Of a stretch of 5,257 bases of DNA, positions 1 to 5,257 are shown in pieces. Each line of letters opens with the position of its first letter. Position 1 is the stretch's first letter. Both the position numbers and the translations under genes were made by a program. This stretch comes from an uncultured Atopobium sp. Its GTDB lineage: Bacteria > Actinomycetota > Coriobacteriia > Coriobacteriales > Atopobiaceae. Location of the stretch: NCBI GenBank assembly GCA_946999785.1, contig CAMQEO010000080.1, forward strand, positions 1-5,257, in the 5' to 3' direction. Below the pieces are notes generated by a model. It saw only the letters and a list, made by a program, of their open reading frames with translations. It made no database searches and had not been told where the DNA came from.

Positions 1-205
1 TTGTAAGAGCCTCATCATGAGGAAAAAGCATGCCACTATCCGGCAAACCAAACGCTAAGCCCACAGTTGCCGCACCAGCTAAGATAGCACCAAGTGCCAT
101 AGGTCCAGTTATATGGGCAAACCATGAGGCGCGGACTAGGTTAGCTGTTGTAGTGGATGCATGATTGGTGGTGGTGTCAATCACTTTGTTATCTAGAGAA
201 TCCAT
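1..205 (-). CDS. N-terminal part of an unrecognised membrane protein (runs off the left edge)
   Basis: The frame is open from an ATG at 205 to the window edge, giving 68 codons and no stop, so only the N-terminus is seen. A good ribosome site (AGAAAGG, on the minus strand) lies a few bases upstream of the ATG, which supports both the start and the reality of the gene. The protein begins with a polar Thr/Asn-rich stretch (residues 1-22, including runs of Thr). A Gly/Ala-rich hydrophobic segment follows at about residues 34-54 (starting TGPMALGAILAGAATVG) and looks like a first transmembrane helix. I do not recognise the family. It lies 64 bp downstream of znuB on the same strand with no visible terminator between, so it may be co-transcribed with the metal importer. 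Existence is fairly sure; function is unknown. Confidence 0.7.
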   Translation of the reverse strand, partial: MDSLDNKVIDTTTNHASTTTANLVRASWFAHITGPMALGAILAGAATVGLAFGLPDSGMLFPHDEALT

Positions 206-269
206 AAATCTACCTTTCTTTTATACAAAGTTTTGAAGGAAATATTGAAGCACGTACTACTAACTAAGG

Positions 270-1082
270 TTAATGTCGGCGTAGACACTTAGGCATTACA
301 AGAGATACAAGCAATGCGAAGGTTGCCAAAAGAACAATAACTGATCCAGGCATTAAATTAAATTCATACGAAATATAAAGACCTATATAGATCACAACAA
401 GCGATATACACATAGCAACCAATAAGGTGCATTTATACGTTTTGCAAAATTGCATAGCACATATAGCAGGTATTACTAACAATGAGGAAACAATTAACGA
501 ACCAATTGTCTTTGCTGCAATAGAAATACAAAGCGCAACCAAAAGCGCAAACGAAAAGTTAAGCGAAGCCTGATGTATTCCCATAAGAGATGCACTGGTT
601 GGATCAAAAACGCTTAGATACAACCGTTTATACATAAAAATATAAACAAGGCTAACAACAATTGCAGAGATGATAACCAAATAAAATTCAAAGTCATCAA
701 TAGTAATAATTGAACCAAACAAATATGAACTAATCGATTTAGAGTTACCAATAAAACTCGTAAAAATACCAGCTAAGCCAATTGAAGCTGCCAAAACAAC
801 AACTGTTGATATTTCCTGGTACGCCTTAAGACGAGAAGAAATGGCTTCAACGCTTAACGCCGCTACAACACACGCGGCAACCGAGCCTAAAAGTGGATTA
901 AATCCAAAGCAAAGACCCACAGCAACTCCAGCAAGTGATGCATGAGCAAGGGTATCCCCCATCATAGAAAGACGCTTAAGCGTTACTGGAAGACCAATAA
1001 GCGGTAGAATGCAGGCAAGAGCAGTTCCAACGATGCAAGCGCGCTGCATAAACTCATATGAAAACATATCAAGCACAAACAT
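270..1082 (-). CDS. znuB: Zinc/metal ABC transporter permease (ZnuB, ABC-3 family)
   Basis: This is the integral membrane subunit of a metal-ion ABC importer, which forms the path for zinc (or manganese) across the cytoplasmic membrane. The 270-residue product is usual for the family and almost wholly hydrophobic, with about 7-9 membrane segments. Family motifs visible are LSMMGDTLAHASLAGVAVG at residues 38-56 (the conserved early block, normally LSFLGDALSHASLPG-like), YLFGSI at 120-125, KTIGSLIVSSLLVIPA at 191-206 and PGSVIVLLA at 245-253. The start region overlaps the end of znuC by 14 bp, suggesting translational coupling. A strong AGGAGG site sits only three bases before the ATG at 1082, so a GTG at 1076 with a 9-base spacer is an alternative start. 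ZnuB is the best name from gene order and the His-type binding protein; MntB-like specificity cannot be excluded. Confidence 0.93.
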   Translation of the reverse strand: MFVLDMFSYEFMQRACIVGTALACILPLIGLPVTLKRLSMMGDTLAHASLAGVAVGLCFGFNPLLGSVAACVVAALSVEAISSRLKAYQEISTVVVLAASIGLAGIFTSFIGNSKSISSYLFGSIITIDDFEFYLVIISAIVVSLVYIFMYKRLYLSVFDPTSASLMGIHQASLNFSFALLVALCISIAAKTIGSLIVSSLLVIPAICAMQFCKTYKCTLLVAMCISLVVIYIGLYISYEFNLMPGSVIVLLATFALLVSLVMPKCLRRH

Positions 1083-1746
1083 CTACCTCCTCTTTCCAAA
1101 GGCGAGCAGAAACTTCGGTAAGCTGGCCCTTTTCAAGCCTCACGACACGATCAACATAAGCAGACAATTCATGAACATGGTGCGTAATCAATACAACCGT
1201 TTTTCCACTAGAGCTCAGGTGCCGAAGAAGCTCATATAATTCTTTAGAAAACTTTTTATCAATACCACTGGTAGGCTCATCCAACAAAATCAACTTGGCG
1301 TCTTTAAGCAACGCAAGCAAAATGCCCACGCGCTGAAGCTGTCCGCCTGATAACTCTGAAAGAGCCTGATCAAGGTGATCTTCAAGTTGAACGATTTTAA
1401 GCAAATCTACAACATCTTGCTGAACGTGTAAGAACGAACGATAGATCGAAACAAGCTCTTTGATTGTTGTTGGAAAATTACGATATCCAAGCACAGAATT
1501 TTGAGAAACATAGGCAATTTCTTGATGATGATTGTTCTTAGTAATGAGATCACCAAAAAGCGAAATGCTTCCAGCTGAAGGTGTCAAATTTCCCAGAATA
1601 AGATTCATGAGCGTAGATTTACCAGCACCATTATCACCTATAAGTGCAAGAAAATCCTGCGAAAAGATTTCAAGCGATGCGTGCGAGATAACGGGGGTAT
1701 CTGCATACGCAAAACTAATATCGTCTATACTGCAAACACTATTCAC
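1069..1746 (-). CDS. znuC: Zinc/metal ABC transporter ATP-binding protein (ZnuC)
   Basis: This is the cytoplasmic ATPase that drives the ZnuB permease. All nucleotide-binding motifs are present (numbering from the TTG at 1749): Walker A GDNGAGKST at 38-46, Q-loop glutamine at 83 (YVSQ), signature LSGGQ at 133-137, Walker B LILLDEP at 153-159, D-loop SGID at 161-164 and switch histidine at 190 (LITHH). No residue needed for ATP hydrolysis is missing. The length of 225-226 residues is on the short side for the family, with no C-terminal regulatory extension. The frame can start at TTG 1749 or GTG 1746. I prefer GTG because GGAG at 1754-1757 lies 7 bases from it and only 4 from TTG. The start overlaps the last codons of znuA by 8 bp and the end overlaps znuB, a tightly coupled operon arrangement. 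Confidence 0.94.
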   Translation of the reverse strand: MNSVCSIDDISFAYADTPVISHASLEIFSQDFLALIGDNGAGKSTLMNLILGNLTPSAGSISLFGDLITKNNHHQEIAYVSQNSVLGYRNFPTTIKELVSIYRSFLHVQQDVVDLLKIVQLEDHLDQALSELSGGQLQRVGILLALLKDAKLILLDEPTSGIDKKFSKELYELLRHLSSSGKTVVLITHHVHELSAYVDRVVRLEKGQLTEVSARLWKEEVDVCA

Positions 1747-2800
1747 CAAAAGACTCCATCAATGCATCAAGATTTTTTTCCATAAGCGCTAAATATCCCA
1801 TGTTTACTTCATCATCTGTAAGGCTTTCCATGGTATAGAGCGAAGATGTTTTTGCTCCTGTAGTGCGCGCGAGGGTTTCTGCAACCTTAGGCGTTGCAGT
1901 ACCTTCAAAAAAGATGGTAGTAATGTTGTGCTTTTTAACAAAATCAGAAATAGTGGCAAGCTGCGCAGCCGTGGGCTCGTCTTCAGGAGAAATACCAGTT
2001 ACTGCTACCTGTTTTAAACCATAATCACGAGCGAGGTAATTAAACGCAGCATGAGAAGCTACAAAATAACGTTTATCATCAGGAACGCTAGAAAGTGTGT
2101 CACTAAATTTCTTATCTAATTGCTTAAATTCAGCAAGTGACTTTGCATAGTTGTCTTTGTAATACTGTGCATTGTCAGGATCCATCGTAGCTAACTTTTG
2201 ATAAATGGTATCAAGCTCTTCCATAGCATTTTTTATGCTCAACCACGTGTGTGGATTAACGTTTCCATGTTCATGATTATGATCATGTGCGTGCTCGTGA
2301 TCGCCTTTATCAGCATCCTTAGTATCATCTTTTACCACTTGATATTCATCGGATGAGGCCGCATCAGATAGACCATCTGCAGCGGGCTCTGATTTATGCT
2401 CTAAAAGCTCTAAGCCTTGACTTAAGTCAAGAAATTTAGAATCGTCACCAACAGTTTTCTTTAAATCAGGAATAAAAGCTTCCATACCGGCTCCGTTATA
2501 AACAAACAAATCAGCTTTGCTCATAGCGGCCATATCTTTTGCTTTAAGTTCAAAATCGTGAGGTTCCTGATTACCTTTTATGATCATCTTAACGTTCATT
2601 TTGTCGCCAACAATGCGTTTAGTAAGATCATAAACTGGAAAAAATGTTGTATAAATTGTTTTCTTAGACGCATCATCAGCGCTTTCCTGAGCAGATGGCA
2701 CATCTTGCGTATCCTGTTTTCCCTTACACGCAACGAGCGGCAAACTTAAACAGCATGCCATCATAACAGCGCCCAAGCCTAACATAAATCTCTTATTCAA
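1739..2800 (-). CDS. znuA: Zinc-binding lipoprotein of the metal ABC importer (ZnuA)
   Basis: This extracellular metal-capturing lipoprotein belongs to the cluster A-I (TroA/ZnuA/PsaA) family. From a TTG start at 2800 it has 353 residues. MNKR is followed by a hydrophobic stretch and the lipobox LVAC, with the lipidated Cys at 25. Family motifs are EPHDFE (H81), NPHTWLS (H184), ASHAAFNYLARDYGL (H250) and ISPEDEPTAAQLA. A probable fourth ligand is E325 in MESLT. Histidine as third ligand is typical of zinc proteins, where manganese members often have Glu. A His-rich acidic insertion (alternating His at 168-178, DHEHAHDHNHEH) also points to zinc. The frame continues upstream to a GTG at 2824, but GGGGAG at 2806-2811 lies five bases before the TTG and the TTG gives a proper lipoprotein signal, so I chose TTG. 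It is first in the operon and overlaps znuC. Confidence 0.93.
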   Translation of the reverse strand: MNKRFMLGLGAVMMACCLSLPLVACKGKQDTQDVPSAQESADDASKKTIYTTFFPVYDLTKRIVGDKMNVKMIIKGNQEPHDFELKAKDMAAMSKADLFVYNGAGMEAFIPDLKKTVGDDSKFLDLSQGLELLEHKSEPAADGLSDAASSDEYQVVKDDTKDADKGDHEHAHDHNHEHGNVNPHTWLSIKNAMEELDTIYQKLATMDPDNAQYYKDNYAKSLAEFKQLDKKFSDTLSSVPDDKRYFVASHAAFNYLARDYGLKQVAVTGISPEDEPTAAQLATISDFVKKHNITTIFFEGTATPKVAETLARTTGAKTSSLYTMESLTDDEVNMGYLALMEKNLDALMESFGE

Positions 2801-2805
2801 CGTTA

Positions 2806-2811
2806 CTCCCC
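2806..2811 (-). promoter_or_regulatory. Ribosome binding site that decides the znuA start
   Basis: On the minus strand this reads GGGGAG, with a 5-base spacer to the TTG at 2800. The upstream GTG at 2824 has no comparable purine-rich site, and starting there would add eight residues (VHRGWGVT) ahead of the lipoprotein signal. This supports a rare TTG start for znuA. Confidence 0.65.
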
Positions 2812-2836
2812 AACCTCTATGCACTTACCAAATTCA

Positions 2837-2845
2837 GATATATCA
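2837..2845 (-). promoter_or_regulatory. Candidate extended -10 promoter of the znu operon
   Basis: The minus strand reads TGATATATC, an extended -10 (TG-n-TATATC, 4 of 6 matches to TATAAT). A -35 about 17 bp upstream (2860-2865) would be weak, as is common for extended -10 promoters. Transcription would begin near 2830, giving a leader of about 30 bases before the TTG start but only a few bases before the GTG at 2824. This fits the TTG start choice. The operator-like palindrome at 2866-2882 abuts the -35 position. Predicted by eye only. Confidence 0.35.
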
Positions 2846-2865
2846 GTAAAACGATATAAGCGAAT

Positions 2866-2882
2866 ATGAAATCTATTTTCAT
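2866..2882. promoter_or_regulatory. Putative Zur/Fur-family operator, box 1
   Basis: ATGAAA-TCTAT-TTTCAT is a perfect inverted repeat with 6-bp arms and a 5-bp centre. A second overlapping palindrome, TGAAAT...ATTTCA, spans 2867-2886. Palindromes built from TGAAA/TTTCA arms are typical of Fur-family operators, including actinobacterial Zur boxes. It lies 66-82 bp upstream of the znuA TTG, next to the predicted -35. Assignment to Zur is inferred from the zinc-importer context; no regulator gene is in the window. Confidence 0.5.
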
Positions 2883-2965
2883 TTCATAGGTACTATATCA
2901 ATATTCACAAGGTGTTATTGCATAAATTTAGAGAAAGCTCTAATGTTTACGATTTATTCATAATT

Positions 2966-2984
2966 GGAAATGGATTTCATTTTC
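2966..2984. promoter_or_regulatory. Putative second Zur/Fur-family operator, box 2
   Basis: This stretch contains the 12-bp palindrome GAAAT-GG-ATTTC (2967-2978), followed by ATTTTC. It resembles box 1 base for base over about 20 positions: both run GAAATnnATTT, then a CATTT-like stretch, and end in TAGG. It lies about 100 bp farther from znuA. It may be a second operator for the same operon, or chance in AT-rich DNA. Confidence 0.35.
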
Positions 2985-3064
2985 TAGGGTGTCTATACCG
3001 TGTGAGTAAGTCTATTTTGGCATTTAGCTATGTTCAGGAAAAATGGGCTAAAGACAAACATATT

Positions 3065-3100
3065 AAAAAAAGAGCTATACCATAAACGGTATAACTCTTT
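3065..3100 (-). terminator. Rho-independent terminator of the CAP-protein gene
   Basis: Arms at 3069-3081 and 3088-3100 form a 13-bp stem with a 6-base loop. The single mismatch on the plus strand becomes a G-U pair in the minus-strand RNA, so that RNA pairs along the full stem. The minus strand then continues into seven T residues (3071-3065), giving the U-tract. Both facts show that it works on leftward transcripts. It lies about 70 bp past the stop of the CAP gene and insulates the znu promoter from read-through. On the plus strand there are only three T residues after the stem, so bidirectional action is doubtful. Confidence 0.85.
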
Positions 3101-3167
3101 AGATTAACTCGTACATGTTAAAGGAGCAAAGACTCAAAACATATAAAGTATTCTCCGTGAAAAACAG

Positions 3168-4733
3168 CTATGCTTGAGTGCTTTTAACCCATTGTGTGAG
3201 TTCACGCTCATACTCATCAACCGTCATAGACTTTGAATCATGAGTTTCCCGTAAAAACGTTTGACTAAAGCATGGCTGCTTATAGTCGTTATTTGCATAG
3301 GTTGCTATTGCAAAACCAGTGTACTCATACTTTTGATCGATGATATTGAGATAGTGACCAGCAGCAGTTTTATTCTTAACCGGATCAGCTTCATACAAAG
3401 CCTTTTCTTTATCGTACCATCCTGTAAAAGGTTTCTCAGGACACCATGCTAAATTCTCACCAATGTTAAACTGAACCGCATGGGCTATATGAGAGCTCGA
3501 CCAGTTAGCATCAGACATCGCCATAGCAACTAAGTCATACGTTACACGCAAAGGTTTAAGACCATGGCGAGCGCGAAGTTGGTTACACTTTTTCATCTCG
3601 GGAATTGATGCAAGCATATTTTTTACTGCCGTAGCATCGTTTGGATTTCCTTTGTGGGTGAAGCTTGCATATTTTGCCGTGTTTAAAATCTCTAATGCGC
3701 GCGCGGCTCCTTTTGCTTTAAAGAATGCAAAGGCGCCATCTTGATAGGCAGCAGAATTATCAACAGAAGTACCTGACGGCTTAGAAGGCTCAGGCGTTTG
3801 ATTTGACGTAACCTCAGGTTTTGAAGGCTCCTGTTCAGCTCTGATACCAACCAAGCCTTGGTTAACGTCTAAGGTATAGATCTTACCGTTTTGTTTAAGC
3901 TCTCCTACTTTCATGGTGTAGTTATCATTGAAGTAGAATAATTTACCATTTGAGGCGTAGAACCACCCTTTAATAAGGCAACCTTTATCATCGGTGTGAA
4001 GCCAATTACCAGATTCGTCTTGTGCCCACTCGTTATAGAGTAATCCATTGTTTTTATCTAACCAATAGGTACAACCTTTATCGACTACGTTACCTGTTTT
4101 CATAGTATGGTCTTGATTAAAGTAGTACCAGTATCCACTTTTTGTCTTAAACCAGCCTGTAGCTAATACACCACTGTCATCAGTATGTAACCAGTTTCCT
4201 TTAGTATCTTTTGCCCAAGAGTCATACAAAAGCCCTTTTGAGTAGTCAATATAATATGGTTTATTAAGCTTAGTAAGTGCTCCAAATTGTGCATAACCAT
4301 TGTTATCAAAATACCACCAAGCACCATCACCTGCACGATACCAGCCAGTAACCAGGCAGCCTTCTGTGTTTGTATGCAGCCAGTTACCTTGAGCATCCTT
4401 AACCCATTCATCGTATACAAGACCTTTTGATTCATCAAGCCAGTATGATTTTCCATCGCCATTGTCAAGATAACCCGTAACCATCTTATGTGATTCGGGA
4501 TCAAAGTAGAACCATTTACCATTTGGAGTTTTTAACCAACCACTTGCATACGTACCATCGCTTAAAAGATAAGTCCACGAATTGTCATCATGATTCCAAC
4601 CACTATTTTGTGCTAAAGCGGTCTGCGGACTTGAAAATAGAAGTGAACATCCAAGACCAAATGTAACTGCCGCTGCCAAAATGGAAGCATGAGGACGTGA
4701 CCTCACATGCTCAAAATGTTTACAGGAAACCAT
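3168..4733 (-). CDS. Secreted CAP/SCP-domain protein with N-terminal cell-wall-binding repeats
   Basis: This is a 521-residue exported protein. Residues 1-41 form a signal peptide (basic n-region up to Arg13, hydrophobic core 17-33, likely cleavage after ALA at 39-41). Residues 53-297 carry about four copies of a 63-residue aromatic/Gly-rich repeat (GWL..P.GKWFYFD; NWLHT...G.L.TGW) of the choline/glucan-binding-repeat type, expected to hold the protein on the cell surface. Residues 300-327 are a Pro/Ser/Thr linker with two EPSKP motifs. About residues 377-495 form a CAP (SCP/PR-1) domain, with GENLAW (E426), WYDKE (W439, E443), GHYLNI (H460) and H415/H418 as likely cavity residues. There is no LPXTG signal or C-terminal membrane anchor. 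The ATG is preceded by GGAGG with a 5-base spacer. The gene is monocistronic, with its own promoter candidate and terminator. The biochemical role of bacterial CAP proteins is mostly unknown; adhesion, wall remodelling or lipid binding are possible. Confidence 0.9.
   Translation of the reverse strand: MVSCKHFEHVRSRPHASILAAAVTFGLGCSLLFSSPQTALAQNSGWNHDDNSWTYLLSDGTYASGWLKTPNGKWFYFDPESHKMVTGYLDNGDGKSYWLDESKGLVYDEWVKDAQGNWLHTNTEGCLVTGWYRAGDGAWWYFDNNGYAQFGALTKLNKPYYIDYSKGLLYDSWAKDTKGNWLHTDDSGVLATGWFKTKSGYWYYFNQDHTMKTGNVVDKGCTYWLDKNNGLLYNEWAQDESGNWLHTDDKGCLIKGWFYASNGKLFYFNDNYTMKVGELKQNGKIYTLDVNQGLVGIRAEQEPSKPEVTSNQTPEPSKPSGTSVDNSAAYQDGAFAFFKAKGAARALEILNTAKYASFTHKGNPNDATAVKNMLASIPEMKKCNQLRARHGLKPLRVTYDLVAMAMSDANWSSSHIAHAVQFNIGENLAWCPEKPFTGWYDKEKALYEADPVKNKTAAGHYLNIIDQKYEYTGFAIATYANNDYKQPCFSQTFLRETHDSKSMTVDEYERELTQWVKSTQA
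3843..4577 (-). repeat. Tandem 63-residue (189-bp) wall-binding repeats within the CAP-protein gene
   Basis: The repeat phase is clearest at NWLHT, which recurs at residues 117, 180 and 243, exactly 63 residues apart. A divergent first unit starts near residue 53 (SWTYLLSDG) and the last unit is cut short before the linker at about residue 297. Each unit has three submodules of about 20 residues: NWLHT..G.L.TGW, then a G.WYYF....M..G segment, then YWLD...GLLY.EWA. The copies differ at many codons in the DNA, so they are old rather than a recent expansion. Confidence 0.85.
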
Positions 4734-4764
4734 AAACCCCTCCCTTGACTAAATGACTCGGATT

Positions 4765-4792
4765 ATTTTACAAAAAATATTCCGAACGTCAT
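4765..4792 (-). promoter_or_regulatory. Candidate promoter of the CAP-protein gene
   Basis: The minus strand carries ATGACG (plus 4787-4792, 4 of 6 to TTGACA), a 16-bp spacer and TAAAAT (plus 4765-4770, 5 of 6 to TATAAT). The start point would fall near 4758, giving a leader of about 25 bases that includes the GGAGG ribosome site. Predicted by eye only. Confidence 0.45.
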
Positions 4793-5174
4793 AAATTACG
4801 AATTAGTCAATCATATTGTATCTATGCTCATTTAAACAATGATGAAATTAAAAGAACGTGTACCTATCCTAAAAAAATGCAAAAATGTAAAGAAGCCTTA
4901 AAGTTATACCTCATGAAGATTATTCGTTCACAATTTAAACAATAAGTATTTCTCAAACGTTGCAAGAGCTTATTGTGAGACGATTTGGGAGTTAAAGGTG
5001 CTTAACAAATCACTGATCACATATCTGTACGTTCCCACAATTATCATCAACCAGCAACTTTAGACGCGATATTCATGTAAGATTACGAAGATTTTTCCAT
5101 ATTTCAATCTTTTTCGCAAAAAAGACTTGCACTTTTTAGAATTATTCGTCATCATTATCAACGCACAACTTGAT
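4793..5174. other. Non-coding stretch between the CAP gene and tRNA-His
   Basis: This AT-rich stretch of about 380 bases holds no credible gene. The ATG frames I checked (for example at 4913 on plus and 5076 on minus) stop within about 10 codons. The only structure I see is an inverted repeat: ACAATAAG at 4939-4946 and CTTATTGT at 4969-4976, separated by 22 bases that contain a short CTC/GAG pairing. There is no T-run after it, so it is not a standard terminator. The right-hand part must contain the tRNA promoter. Confidence 0.6.
5113..5142 (+). promoter_or_regulatory. Possible promoter of tRNA-His
   Basis: TTCGCA at 5113-5118 (4 of 6 to TTGACA), an 18-bp spacer and TAGAAT at 5137-5142 (5 of 6 to TATAAT) would start transcription about 25 bases before the mature tRNA. 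In AT-rich DNA such matches are common, so this is weak. Confidence 0.25.
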
Positions 5175-5251
5175 GGTGGGTGTAGCTCAGTTGGCAGAGC
5201 GCCGGACCGTGGCTCCGGAGGTCGAGGGTTCGAGCCCCTCTACCCACCCCA
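5175..5251 (+). tRNA. tRNA-His (anticodon GTG)
   Basis: A full cloverleaf can be drawn. The acceptor stem is GTGGGTG (5176-5182) with TACCCAC (5241-5247). The D-stem is GCTC (5185-5188) with GAGC (5197-5200). The anticodon stem is CCGGA (5202-5206) with TCCGG (5214-5218), around the loop CCGTGGC and anticodon GTG at 5209-5211. The T-stem is GAGGG (5224-5228) with CCCTC (5236-5240), around TTCGAGC. The extra G at 5175 opposite discriminator C at 5248 is the G-1:C73 pair that marks tRNA-His. CCA is encoded at 5249-5251. Oddly, position 33 (5208) is C rather than the near-universal T. The gene is divergent from the CAP gene and the window ends 6 bases after it. Confidence 0.95.
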
Positions 5252-5257
5252 TTGCAT

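Noticed and set aside
1009..1239. Plus-strand open frame across the znuB/znuC junction
   Set aside because: It is antisense to two clear transporter genes whose motifs are intact, and its composition does not suggest a real protein.
1532..1792. Plus-strand open frame opposite znuC and the end of znuA
   Set aside because: It is antisense to the Walker A region of znuC; a shadow of the real genes with no recognisable domain.
2262..2302. CAT/CATG-rich repetitive DNA as a possible satellite or regulatory repeat
   Set aside because: It is explained by the alternating His codons of the ZnuA metal loop.
2558..2749. Plus-strand open frame opposite the N-terminal part of znuA
   Set aside because: It is antisense to the conserved ZnuA coding sequence and shows no family motif.
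2912..3085. Plus-strand 57-codon frame from GTG, in the znu control region
   Set aside because: It has no convincing ribosome site, overlaps operator box 2 and ends inside the terminator stem. Chance openness is likely in AT-rich DNA. Conservation in relatives or ribosome profiling would be needed to revive it.
3069..3100. The hairpin as a terminator for plus-strand transcripts
   Set aside because: On the plus strand the stem has a C-A mismatch and is followed by only three T residues; the seven-T run and G-U pair fit the minus strand.
3261..3452. Plus-strand open frame opposite the CAP domain
   Set aside because: It is antisense to conserved CAP motifs; its hydrophobic look comes from the complement of polar codons.
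4163..4522. 119-codon minus-strand open frame inside the CAP-protein gene
   Set aside because: It is a frame-shifted shadow of the 63-residue repeats. It lies wholly within the CAP gene on the same strand and has no domain of its own. Repetitive coding DNA often leaves a second frame open.

Overview
The window is a moderately AT-rich bacterial chromosome segment, roughly 40% GC by eye. It carries four protein genes, all on the minus strand, and one tRNA gene on the plus strand at the right edge. A low-GC member of the Coriobacteriia (Atopobium/Fannyhessea/Lancefieldella-like) is my best guess. The reasons are the secreted CAP-domain protein with tandem aromatic/glycine wall-binding repeats, the non-ATG starts with strong Shine-Dalgarno sites, and a tRNA-His with an encoded CCA end. 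This is inference from gene style; a Firmicute is not excluded.

Layout from left to right: (1) positions 1-205 hold the start of an unrecognised membrane protein that runs off the left edge. (2) Positions 270-2800 hold a tight three-gene operon read leftward, znuA-znuC-znuB. It encodes a complete high-affinity zinc (or zinc/manganese) ABC importer: a lipoprotein with a His-rich loop, an ATPase and a membrane permease. The genes overlap by a few bases, and no terminator is visible between znuB and the partial gene, so the latter may be the operon's fourth gene. (3) Positions 2801-3167 hold the znu control region, with a possible extended -10 promoter and two similar Fur/Zur-like boxes about 100 bp apart, followed by the terminator of the next gene. 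(4) Positions 3168-4733 encode a secreted 521-residue protein with four copies (the last partial) of a 63-residue wall-binding repeat, a Pro/Ser/Thr linker and a C-terminal CAP/SCP domain. (5) Positions 4734-5174 are non-coding, with a promoter candidate for the CAP gene and an AT-rich inverted repeat. (6) Positions 5175-5251 hold tRNA-His(GTG), which has an unusual C at position 33.

How the parts fit together: ZnuA captures the metal outside the membrane, ZnuB passes it through, and ZnuC supplies ATP hydrolysis. The operator-like boxes suggest repression by a Fur-family regulator, most likely Zur, when metal is plentiful. The CAP protein has its own promoter and terminator and looks like an independent surface protein. 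I see no mobile element, CRISPR array or phage gene, and no convincing new multi-gene system. The points most worth a second look are the paired operator-like boxes, the C33 tRNA-His, the non-ATG starts of znuA and znuC, and the unidentified fourth membrane gene.
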